Positions 1 through 5,452 of a DNA stretch of 10,910 nucleotides are shown here, one piece after another. Made by a program: the position numbers and the translations under genes. Positions within the stretch are counted from its first letter, which is position 1. Each line of letters starts with the position of its first letter. Source of the DNA: Chloroflexota bacterium (GTDB lineage: Bacteria; Chloroflexota; Anaerolineae; Anaerolineales; UBA11858); the NCBI GenBank assembly GCA_030666985.1, contig DAOUWT010000069.1:1-10910 (forward strand), in the 5' to 3' direction. The notes beneath the pieces are model-generated. The model was not told the origin of the DNA. It worked only from the letters and a program-made list of their open reading frames with translations, and made no database searches.

Positions 1-2
1 CA

Positions 3-110
3 AAAAGGGAAACCTGGAAACGTGCGACGGCGTTATCTAAACAACCTGACTTCATCCTCTACTCTACCGTTCTATTAGCGAGACTAATTTTAAAACTGTT
101 AGGTAGCTAG
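3..110 (+). CDS. possible 3' end of an upstream gene (partial)
   Basis: An open frame enters from the left edge and runs 35 codons to a TAG at 108-110. Its translation has a basic stretch (KRETWKRATALSKQ), then a hydrophobic segment ending LLARLILKLLGS, which resembles the membrane-proximal tail of some glycosyltransferases. No family can be assigned from so little. A competing short frame (2-40) also ends here, so the call is tentative. Either way, no gene continues past 110 and the next element is the tRNA. Confidence 0.3.
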   Translation, partial: KRETWKRATALSKQPDFILYSTVLLARLILKLLGS

Positions 111-113
111 AAT

Positions 114-141
114 ACTGATAACTGATGACTGAATACTGACA
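114..141. repeat. degenerate heptanucleotide array (ACTGATA-type)
   Basis: Four consecutive 7-mers, ACTGATA, ACTGATG, ACTGAAT and ACTGACA, end four bases before the tRNA. On the far side of the tRNA, 235-248 holds ACTCAGT and ATTCAGT, the same motif in reverse complement. As a result 128-139 and 237-248 form a perfect 12-bp inverted repeat around the tRNA. The same 7-nt periodicity returns at 538-617 and 1887-1960. Confidence 0.7.
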
Positions 142-144
142 AAA

Positions 145-217
145 GGGCCCATAGCTCAGCGGTCAGAGCGAGCGGCTCATAACCGCCAGGTCGCAGGTTC
201 GATCCCTGCTGGGCCCA
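145..217 (+). tRNA. tRNA with CAU anticodon, probably tRNA-Ile2 (or elongator Met)
   Basis: The cloverleaf is complete over 73 nt. The acceptor arm is GGGCCCA (145-151) paired with TGGGCCC (210-216), with discriminator A217. The D stem is GCTC/GAGC (154-157/166-169). The anticodon loop is CTCATAA with CAT at 178-180, and the T arm contains GGTTCGATCC. The outermost anticodon-stem pair (171/187) is an A:C mismatch. CCA is not encoded; CTA follows. The stem lacks the three G:C pairs of initiator tRNA. The loop CTCATAA resembles E. coli and Bacillus tRNA-Ile(CAU), whose C34 is lysidinylated by TilS, so Ile2 is preferred. Elongator Met cannot be excluded by eye. It lies just upstream of the serS leader, in the same direction. 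Confidence 0.93.
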
Positions 218-247
218 CTATAACTCCCAACAACACTCAGTATTCAG

Positions 248-253
248 TATAAT
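248..253 (+). promoter_or_regulatory. candidate -10 box for the serS T-box transcript
   Basis: A perfect TATAAT lies 26 nt before the first base of T-box stem I, which would place the transcript start near 260. No good -35 is seen at the right distance (TCCCAA at 225-230). Its first base overlaps the right arm of the inverted repeat around the tRNA. Confidence 0.45.
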
Positions 254-278
254 GCCAACCACATACCCAAAGATTTAC

Positions 279-525
279 ACGGAGACAAGTACTCCCGCCC
301 TCCCTTGAGAGAGTTGCCGGTTGGTGCAAGGCAATGAGAGCCGCGCGAAGAAATCCACTCCGTCGTCCAGTGACCAAAGGACAATCGCTCCCGCAGAGAT
401 GACGTTGAACACGCCATCATAAGGGAGACGGGATCGCCCGTTAGCGCGAAGGTAATGAGACCGTGTGAAACGGTGAATGCAGGTGGTACCACGAACACCC
501 CCTCGTCCTGCTAGCGAGGGGGTGT
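279..525 (+). promoter_or_regulatory. T-box riboswitch, serine-specific, upstream of serS
   Basis: This leader senses uncharged tRNA-Ser and allows transcription into serS when serine charging is low. Stem I closes with ACGGAG (279-284) against CTCCGT (358-363). It carries the AGTA S-turn motif at 288-291, the distal-loop motif GGTGCAA (GNUGNRA type) at 323-329, and a specifier loop in which TCC (354-356), a serine codon, is followed by the usual A. The conserved T-box (AATGCAGGTGGTACCACG) is at 476-493 and offers TGGT to pair with the tRNA acceptor end. The terminator follows directly. The specifier and the downstream synthetase agree independently, so the assignment is strong. Stems II and III (364-470) were not folded in detail. 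Confidence 0.93.
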
Positions 526-528
526 GTT
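495..528 (+). terminator. T-box regulated intrinsic terminator
   Basis: The arms ACACCCCCTCG (495-505) and CGAGGGGGTGT (515-525) pair perfectly over 11 bp around a 9-nt loop. The following T run is short (GTTTAATT). The 5' arm must be partly captured by the T-box in the antitermination state. About 100 nt separate it from the serS start codon. Confidence 0.85.
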
Positions 529-537
529 TAATTAAAA

Positions 538-617
538 CGTAAAGAGTAAGGAGTAAAGAGTAAAACGTGATTTTGCTCATTACTCTTTACTCATCACTCA
601 TTACTCATTACTCGGAG
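538..617. repeat. two opposed heptanucleotide arrays before serS
   Basis: Heptamers CGTAAAG, AGTAAGG, AGTAAAG, AGTAAAA and CGTGATT (538-572) are followed by CTCATTA, CTCTTTA, CTCATCA, CTCATTA and CTCATTA (576-610), essentially their complement. They contain a perfect 13-bp inverted repeat (551-563 with 580-592, 16-nt loop). In RNA this would form a hairpin between the terminator and the serS ribosome-binding site GGAGGT (614-619). The hairpin has no following T run and is probably a by-product of the arrays. Confidence 0.7.
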
Positions 618-624
618 GTACTAA

Positions 625-1920
625 ATGTTAGACATTCAATTATTTCGAGACAACCCAAACGTGATCCGCGAGGGGTTGGAAAAACGGGGGATGGATACTT
701 CTCCGGTTGAGGAAGTCATCAACCTGGACACCCGCCGCCGGGAGCTGCTCCAAGAAGTGGAGTCCCTCCGCGCGGAGCGGAACACCGGCTCCAAAGAAAT
801 TGGACGCGCCAAAGACCCCGCCGAACGCCAGGAGAAGATAGCCGCCATGCGTGCCATTGGAGAGCGCATTGACACCCTGGATGAAGAACTCAGAGGCGTG
901 GACGCTGCCCTGGACGCACTCCTGGCCGCGCTGCCCAACATCCCCGACGAAGATATTCCCCTGGGCGCAGATGAATCTGAAAATGTGATCATCAAGACCG
1001 TGGGAGAGATTCCCGCCTACGACTTCGAACCCAAACCCCACTGGGACTTAGGCCCCGAACTAGGAATAATAGACTTCGAGCGCGGCGTAAAACTGACCGG
1101 CTCCCGCTTTTACGTCCTCAACGGGGCTGGCGCGCGATTGCAGCGTGCGTTAATATCCTGGATGCTGGATTTGCACATCCGCCAGGGATACAGCGAACGT
1201 TATTTGCCCTTTGTGGTCAAGGAAGAAACAATGTTTGCCTCCGGGCAACTGCCCAAATTCGAAGGCAACCTCTACCGCGATCACGAGGATGATTTGTGGC
1301 TCGTCCCTACCGCCGAAGTCCCCCTCACCAGCCTGCACCGGGACGAAATCTTGAACGCAGATGACCTCCCCCGCGCCTACACCGCCTACACGGCCTGTTT
1401 CCGCCGCGAAAAAATGAGCGCGGGCCGTGATGTGCGGGGCATCAAACGCGGGCATCAATTTGACAAAGTGGAAATGTATGTCTTCTGTAAACCAGAAGAA
1501 TCTGACGCCCACTTCCATAAAATGATGGCTGACGCCGAACAAGTCTGCGCCGAGCTGGGGCTGCCGTATCGCGTCAACCAACTTTGCACAGGCGACCTGG
1601 GATTTGCCGCCGCCATCACCTACGACATCGAAGTCTGGGCCGCCGGCTGCCAGGAATGGCTAGAAGTCTCCTCGGTTTCTAACGTGCGAGATTTCCAAGC
1701 CCGCCGCGCCGCAGTCCGCTACCGCCCCGAAGACGGGAAAGGCACACGCCACGTCCACACCCTCAACGGCTCCGGGCTAGGCCTCCCCCGCACCCTCATC
1801 GCCATCTTAGAGAATTATCAGCAAGCCGATGGCTCAGTGATAGTACCCGAAGTCCTCCGCCCCTGGATGGGGGGGATGGAGAGAATCGTGAAACGTGAAA
1901 ACGTGAAGCGTGAAACGTGA
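625..1920 (+). CDS. serS: serine--tRNA ligase
   Basis: This class II synthetase charges tRNA-Ser (and tRNA-Sec where present) with serine in the cytosol. Residues 1 to about 110 form the charged, coiled-coil tRNA-binding arm. The class II core follows, with motif 2 FRREKMSAGRDVRGIKRGHQFDKVEM-type sequence (FRRE followed by HQFDKVEM) and motif 3 around NGSGLGLPRTLIAILENYQ (N381, R389). The start at 625 is set by GGAGGT at 614-619. At 431 aa it is close to the usual 420-430. The family normally ends just after the LRPWMGGMERI segment; here ten more residues (VKRENVKRET) are read from a heptanucleotide repeat array that also supplies the TGA stop. Expression is controlled by the serine T-box upstream. 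Confidence 0.97.
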   Translation: MLDIQLFRDNPNVIREGLEKRGMDTSPVEEVINLDTRRRELLQEVESLRAERNTGSKEIGRAKDPAERQEKIAAMRAIGERIDTLDEELRGVDAALDALLAALPNIPDEDIPLGADESENVIIKTVGEIPAYDFEPKPHWDLGPELGIIDFERGVKLTGSRFYVLNGAGARLQRALISWMLDLHIRQGYSERYLPFVVKEETMFASGQLPKFEGNLYRDHEDDLWLVPTAEVPLTSLHRDEILNADDLPRAYTAYTACFRREKMSAGRDVRGIKRGHQFDKVEMYVFCKPEESDAHFHKMMADAEQVCAELGLPYRVNQLCTGDLGFAAAITYDIEVWAAGCQEWLEVSSVSNVRDFQARRAAVRYRPEDGKGTRHVHTLNGSGLGLPRTLIAILENYQQADGSVIVPEVLRPWMGGMERIVKRENVKRET

Positions 1921-1960
1921 TGCGTGAAAACGTGAGGAGTGAAAAGGTGATGAGATAATG
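1887..1960. repeat. heptanucleotide array overlapping the serS 3' end
   Basis: Units of 7 or 8 nt follow each other: CGTGAAA, CGTGAAAA, CGTGAAG, CGTGAAA, CGTGATG, CGTGAAAA, CGTGAGG, AGTGAAAA, GGTGATG, then AGATAATG. The first five cover the last ten serS codons and its TGA stop; the rest are intergenic. The unit sequence is related to the CGTGATT and CGTAAAG units before serS. Confidence 0.8.
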
Positions 1961-1983
1961 AGGTGACAAGGCAAAAACTTGCC

Positions 1984-2060
1984 ACATGCAGACATGCAAA
2001 CATGCCACTCGCTCACCCGCACACTCGCAACTCGCAACTCGCCCACTCGCAACTCGCCCC
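1984..2060. repeat. short-unit arrays (ACATGC and ACTCGC types)
   Basis: Two further arrays fill the gap between serS and the next gene. ACATGC occurs three times at 7-8 nt spacing (1984-2005). ACTCGC units then recur at 7-8 nt spacing (ACTCGCA, ACTCGCA, ACTCGCC and variants, to 2058). No promoter is evident here. An open frame beginning at 1963 only translates this repeat in frame with the DUF456 gene. Confidence 0.65.
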
Positions 2061-2073
2061 ACAAGGAGAAACC

Positions 2074-2571
2074 ATGCCCAACTGGTTAGCAGTATCGTTC
2101 AACGTATTTATTTTATTAGTGATGTTAGGGGGATTATTGGTCAGCCTCATGCCCATCGTGCCGGGCGTGGTCATCATTTGGCTGGCAGCCCTGCTCTACG
2201 GTCTGGTGGCTGGGTTCGGAACGCTGGGCGCGTGGCTCTTCGTCTTCCTCACCCTCCTGACCATCGTCGCCATGCTGGCAGACAACGTCCTCATGGGCGC
2301 CAAAGCTCGCGAGGCCGGGGCAAGTTGGCTCTCTATTGCCTTAGCCCTCTTGGCGGGTGTTGTCGGCACCTTTATCTTTCCCCCCCTGGGCGGATTGATA
2401 GCCGCTCCCCTTGCCCTATATTTAGTTGAGCTTATGCGCTTAAAAGACAGAAGCGAAACCTGGGAGATTGTCAAAGGGCTCTTGACAGGGGTGGGATTAT
2501 CGTCCCTGGTTCGCTTTGGGATTGGCCTGCTAATGGTGATTGTGTGGGGGATATGGGCCTACGTGGGATAG
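2074..2571 (+). CDS. DUF456 family integral membrane protein
   Basis: This 165-residue, very hydrophobic protein matches DUF456 (PF04306), whose function is unknown. Visible hallmarks are the first helix ending in SLMPIVPGVVIIW (about residues 24-36), the DNVLMGAKAREAGAS segment (about 71-85), a Gly-rich helix pair with FPPLGGLIAAPLA, and the VEL segment before a final helical hairpin. About five to six membrane helices are expected, in the cytoplasmic membrane. The start at 2074 is chosen because AAGGAG lies at 2064-2069. The longer frame from 1963 would prepend 37 residues made only of repeat sequence. It is probably read through from serS or from an unseen promoter in the repeat region. 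Confidence 0.85.
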   Translation: MPNWLAVSFNVFILLVMLGGLLVSLMPIVPGVVIIWLAALLYGLVAGFGTLGAWLFVFLTLLTIVAMLADNVLMGAKAREAGASWLSIALALLAGVVGTFIFPPLGGLIAAPLALYLVELMRLKDRSETWEIVKGLLTGVGLSSLVRFGIGLLMVIVWGIWAYVG

Positions 2572-2615
2572 GTGACGCTAGCCCTCGGCATCCTGCTGCT
2601 GGGCTGGGAACCGCT

Positions 2616-2699
2616 CCCCCCGGGGGGTGGCAGGCTGCCACAGGGGAAGGTTTTGCCCCAGGCCAGGAACCACGTTCCTCCAAGGAACGCGGTTCCTGG
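2616..2699. terminator. stacked hairpins between convergent genes
   Basis: Three palindromes occupy the gap between the DUF456 gene and the opposing Trm112-like gene. They are a 12-bp CCCCCCGGGGGG (2616-2627), GTGGCA/TGCCAC (2627-2632/2636-2641), and a 17-bp stem (2663-2679 with 2683-2699) with one A:C mismatch and a CCA loop. Their position suits a bidirectional transcription block. No T run follows on either strand, so Rho-independent termination is only possible, not shown. Confidence 0.5.
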
Positions 2700-2707
2700 T
2701 CTGCTGG

Positions 2708-2926
2708 CTACTCTGCCGGCGGCGGAACGGGGAGGTCATCTACCGCTGTCTCAATCCACTTATCCCCCTCAGGGATGAGCATAACGGGAATGTCCTCGCG
2801 GATGGGGTACTTGCGGCTGCACTCGGTGCAAACCAGCCAGGCTTCTTGGTGGAAGTCTAGGGTTCCCTCGCGGGTTTGAACGCAGGCCGGGCATCGTAAA
2901 ATTTCGAGTAACTCTTTGCTTACCAT
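2708..2926 (-). CDS. Trm112-like zinc-binding protein (UPF0434/YcaR type)
   Basis: This 72-residue protein has the family pattern LLEILRCPAC (C12, C15), then CTEC (C33, C36), then KYPIREDIPVMLIPE. The four cysteines are expected to bind one zinc. Eukaryotic and archaeal Trm112 proteins activate methyltransferases. The bacterial small versions are only partly characterised, so the partner here is unknown. The start is supported by AAGGAG on the minus strand (2932-2937 in plus coordinates). The Pro-rich tail (PVPPPAE) is variable in this family. It converges on the DUF456 gene. Confidence 0.88.
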   Translation of the reverse strand: MVSKELLEILRCPACVQTREGTLDFHQEAWLVCTECSRKYPIREDIPVMLIPEGDKWIETAVDDLPVPPPAE

Positions 2927-2973
2927 GATTTCTCCTTGGGGGGTTAGATGTGTGCTGACGCACTCTAGTATAC

Positions 2974-3015
2974 CAGGAATCAGGGGAACAGGGTATCAGG
3001 GGAACAGGAATCAGG
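2974..3015. repeat. 16-bp tandem repeat in an intergenic region
   Basis: ATCAGGGGAACAGG occurs at 2979-2992 and again at 2995-3008, a 16-bp period, with partial copies (CAGGAATCAGGG) on both sides. It lies at the left border of the AT-rich accessory segment. The rest of 2927-3184 holds no recognisable gene. Several AT-rich -10-like hexamers occur before 3185, but none has a convincing -35. Confidence 0.55.
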
Positions 3016-3184
3016 GATTAGGTATTGGGTTGGTTTTGTCTCCTGGGGGTATGATAGAATGATAGCAAATTTTATATTGGGGTACTAGAGCATGATATAC
3101 TGCTGATATATTTACTTCGCTACGCTAAAGATATGTTTGCATCTTCATTTCTGTCGATAGTATCCGTCATAAAAGGAATAAACA

Positions 3185-3958
3185 ATGCCCATAGACTCAA
3201 ATATATCTCGTTTCTTTGCTGAAGTTCAAGCAACCATGAGACTTAGGTTTCGTGGTTGGGAAAGAGATATTCCACATCCGGGTGAAAAAGGAGGGATAAG
3301 AGAAAGAAGAGTCGCGGACTTTTTATCGTCAATCCTACCCCAAAAATATGGCATTGGTACTGGGCATGTTATTGATAGCGAGAAGGAACCATTAATAAGC
3401 CATCAAACGGATATAGTAATCTACGATGCAGTAGATGGAATTGTGTTACCTGTTGACGATTATTACTCTCTTTTTCCGTGTGAAAGTGTTTATGCAGTTA
3501 TCGAAGTGAAATCAAAATTAGATGCTAGCGATGGAGACAAGGGGCCTAAAGGAGAAATCTTCAAGTGCGTTAAAAGTACGACTTGTATAAAGAAGCTAAA
3601 CCGGTCAAAACACAACTTGCCCCCTATTCATAGTATTGTGTTTGCTTACGAAACAGTATGGAGCAATAATCAAGTAGATTACGTTAAAAAATGGTTCGAA
3701 TCGTTCGGGGAAAAATACGCTATGAATCTGCCAGAAGTTGTTCTTGTTTTAGAACCTGGTTTTGTGCTAGGAACATCCGGGCCATCCGGCTATAATGATA
3801 AAGGTGAATTTACAAATATTTACGAGAGAGATCCATTACTGTATTTTGCATCAGACCTTATCTATCGATTGTCCCAAACTGGAGTAGCGATTCCTAATCT
3901 GTGGCAGGAATATATAAATTGGAGTCATGGAGAAGTTATTACGAAAACATACGAATGA
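3185..3958 (+). CDS. DUF6602-like protein with PD-(D/E)XK nuclease-type core
   Basis: This 257-residue protein resembles the DUF6602 family. It begins with a basic region, then GIRERRVADFLSSILP (E40), the segment HQTDIVIYD (D76), FPCESVYAVIEVKS (E107, K109) and a cysteine/lysine-rich stretch. The E40, D76, ExK order with about 31 residues between D76 and ExK fits the restriction-endonuclease-like fold, so a metal-dependent nuclease or a derived nucleic-acid-binding role is inferred. The substrate is unknown. The start at 3185 has AAGGA at 3173-3177. The gene stands alone with no methylase or helicase partner in view. Its AT-rich composition differs from serS and dus, suggesting transfer. Such proteins are sometimes found near defence genes, but that role is not shown here. 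Confidence 0.6.
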   Translation: MPIDSNISRFFAEVQATMRLRFRGWERDIPHPGEKGGIRERRVADFLSSILPQKYGIGTGHVIDSEKEPLISHQTDIVIYDAVDGIVLPVDDYYSLFPCESVYAVIEVKSKLDASDGDKGPKGEIFKCVKSTTCIKKLNRSKHNLPPIHSIVFAYETVWSNNQVDYVKKWFESFGEKYAMNLPEVVLVLEPGFVLGTSGPSGYNDKGEFTNIYERDPLLYFASDLIYRLSQTGVAIPNLWQEYINWSHGEVITKTYE

Positions 3959-4071
3959 TAACGCAGCCTAGATATATGCGCGATAATGAAAAAAAGATCC
4001 AAGCTGGACAGGAATCTCAAGGCTTATCAGTAAATATAAATTGGCACTAACACTAACTGCGGAGGAGTACT

Positions 4072-5103
4072 ATGAGAAATTACTATGTTCTATTCGCTAT
4101 ACTGATTTTGATATTGGGCGTGATGGCTTGTCAAGGACTGAGTAGTGCTACACCAACACCTTATCCGACCCATACTCCTTTTCCAACCTATACCCCACTT
4201 CCAACTTATACGCCTATACCAACAGCTACACTGACACCCTCTCTGACCCCAACATTGACATTGAATGTTGACTCCATGCAGGTATCTGAAATAGATGGCA
4301 TGATTTTGGTCTATGTCTCCGCAGGAGAGTTTGAGATGGGTAGTAGTGCTGACAAGGGCTTGGCCGCTTGCCAGGAATTATATGAGCCTTTTGGGAATGT
4401 TGAATGTGAGCGCAGTTGGTATGAGGATGGAGAGCCAATCCATAATGTGTATTTGGATGCTTATTACATAGACCAAAGAGAAGTGACCAACACTCAATAC
4501 AAAAAATGTGTTGAAGATGGTGCTTGTGACTTGCCATGGGACACAAGTTCTTATACACACGTTGAATATTATAGGAATTCACAGTTTGATAATTATCCGG
4601 TGATTTATGTCAGTTGGTATGATGCCCAGGCCTATTGCGAATGGGCCGGAAGACGATTGCCAACGGAGGCAGAATGGGAAAAAGCAGCTGGAGGTGAGAA
4701 TGGGTTATTCTATCCCTGGGGAAACACCTTTGATGGGGAAATGGTGAATTTTTGTGATAGTAATTGTGCAGAATTTAATTGGGCTAGCTGGGCCAATCCT
4801 AATTATAATGATGGGTATGCAGATATTGCACCGGTGGGAAGTTATCCCACTGCGGCTAGCCAATACGGTGTCCTGGATATGGCTGGGAACGTGTGGGAGT
4901 GGGTGGCGGATTGGTACGATGAGGAGTACTATAACAATTCACCATTTGAGAATCCCAAAGGGCCGTCTTCAGGAGAGGCTCATGTGTTGCGTGGAGGTTC
5001 GTGGCGCGAAGTAGGGGACTTCGTCAGAACCGCCCTTCGCTACACGGGTTATTTTGAGTATTCAGACAACAGTATTGGTTTCCGTTGTGCTAGATCTCCC
5101 TAA
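4072..5103 (+). CDS. lipoprotein with SUMF1/formylglycine-generating-enzyme-like domain, likely non-catalytic
   Basis: Residues 1-20 form a lipoprotein signal (hydrophobic core, lipobox VMAC, C20). Residues 26-63 are a Thr/Pro/Tyr linker with six-residue repeats (PTYTPL, PTYTPI), which would hold the domain away from the membrane. Residues 77-341 form a full SUMF1 (PF03781) domain: GEFEMGS (85-91), RRLPTEAEWEKAAGG (194-208), MAGNVWEW (270-277), RGGSW (307-311) and GFRCAR (336-341). True FGE places two copper-binding cysteines after RGGS(Y/W). Here the aligned positions are E313 and V318, so sulfatase-activating oxidase activity is unlikely and a binding role is more probable. The start has GGAGG at 4061-4065. 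No sulfatase gene is near. It lies within the AT-rich segment. Confidence 0.85.
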   Translation: MRNYYVLFAILILILGVMACQGLSSATPTPYPTHTPFPTYTPLPTYTPIPTATLTPSLTPTLTLNVDSMQVSEIDGMILVYVSAGEFEMGSSADKGLAACQELYEPFGNVECERSWYEDGEPIHNVYLDAYYIDQREVTNTQYKKCVEDGACDLPWDTSSYTHVEYYRNSQFDNYPVIYVSWYDAQAYCEWAGRRLPTEAEWEKAAGGENGLFYPWGNTFDGEMVNFCDSNCAEFNWASWANPNYNDGYADIAPVGSYPTAASQYGVLDMAGNVWEWVADWYDEEYYNNSPFENPKGPSSGEAHVLRGGSWREVGDFVRTALRYTGYFEYSDNSIGFRCARSP

Positions 5104-5207
5104 TCCTAGATATTTGATATTTTTACAGATGCTTTTGGGCAATGAGACCAGTTTATAATATACTCAAGGAATACTCCTGTGCAAACCCAACCCAATCCAA
5201 CCCAACC

Positions 5208-5255
5208 ACCTCCCCCAATGGACAACCCTCACCGTCTGGATTATCATCAACCTCG
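5208..5255 (+). pseudogene. decayed N-terminal fragment related to the 6837 membrane protein
   Basis: Positions 5228-5255 match 6873-6900 at 26 of 28 bases. In the corresponding frame this stretch reads LPQWTTLTVWIIINLA against LPWWAALTAWIIVNLV in the intact gene. The similarity stops after the INLA codons, and the upstream sequence is a run of CCCAA-type units with no start codon in frame. It appears to be a relic of a second copy of the gene. The remainder of 5104-5337 shows no gene; the short open frames there do not look like real proteins. Confidence 0.6.
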
Positions 5256-5337
5256 CACCGTGCCACCGGGGGTGGGGGTTTCAAGAGAATAGAGATAGTA
5301 AAAAAATTATGCTCTTCTATTTTCCAACGCGTAAAGC

Positions 5338-5366
5338 TTGACACTTTATTTATCACATGATATATT
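5338..5366 (+). promoter_or_regulatory. strong sigma-70-type promoter of the toxin-antitoxin operon
   Basis: TTGACA (5338-5343) and TATATT (5361-5366) are separated by exactly 17 bp. TGA immediately before the -10 (5358-5360) makes it an extended -10. Transcription is expected to start near 5373, leaving an untranslated leader of about 40 nt before the first AUG of the leader ORF. Confidence 0.85.
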
Positions 5367-5398
5367 CTTCATGGAAGACATACCTTGTGATAAATAAA
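5345..5398. promoter_or_regulatory. 13-bp inverted repeat, probable autoregulatory operator
   Basis: TTTATTTATCACA (5345-5357) is perfectly repeated in inverse as TGTGATAAATAAA (5386-5398), with 41 bp between arm centres, about four helical turns. The first arm fills most of the spacer between -35 and -10. The second lies after the expected start site, just before the ribosome-binding site. Since the first arm is not transcribed, it should act at the DNA level. The Xre domain of the antitoxin is the natural candidate to bind it (inference). Confidence 0.7.
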
Positions 5399-5413
5399 CG
5401 CTTAAAGGAGGCA

Positions 5414-5452
5414 ATGATGAACAAAATCATTGTAGCATTATTATGGAAGTGA
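5414..5452 (+). CDS. 12-residue leader peptide overlapping the toxin start
   Basis: AAAGGAGG (5404-5411) sits at ideal distance from an ATG at 5414 that opens a tiny frame, MMNKIIVALLWK, ending TGA at 5450-5452. The toxin ATG (5443) lies inside this frame in another register and has no ribosome-binding site of its own. Toxin translation therefore probably depends on termination and re-initiation from the leader. There is no evidence that the peptide itself has a function. Confidence 0.5.
   Translation: MMNKIIVALLWK

Noticed and set aside
145..217. Initiator tRNA-fMet
   Set aside because: The anticodon stem lacks the three consecutive G:C pairs typical of initiators, and the loop is CTCATAA.
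1887..2060. CRISPR-like tandem repeats after serS
   Set aside because: Units are only 7-8 nt, contiguous and degenerate, with no spacers and no cas genes.
1963..2073. Longer N-terminus for the DUF456 protein
   Set aside because: The extra 37 residues are only translated repeat sequence. ATG 2074 has an AAGGAG site and gives the family N-terminus.
2544..2879. Plus-strand frames opposite the Trm112-like gene
   Set aside because: They are shadows of the reverse gene and the GC-rich hairpins. The reverse frame has the four family cysteines and a ribosome-binding site.
4072..5103. Genuine formylglycine-generating enzyme activating a sulfatase
   Set aside because: The cysteine pair after RGGSW is missing and no sulfatase gene is in the window.
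5142..5360. Small gene in the region before the toxin-antitoxin promoter
   Set aside because: It has no ribosome-binding site, low-complexity Asn/Pro/Ser/Thr content and runs through the promoter -35. The relic of the 6837 gene lies in another frame.
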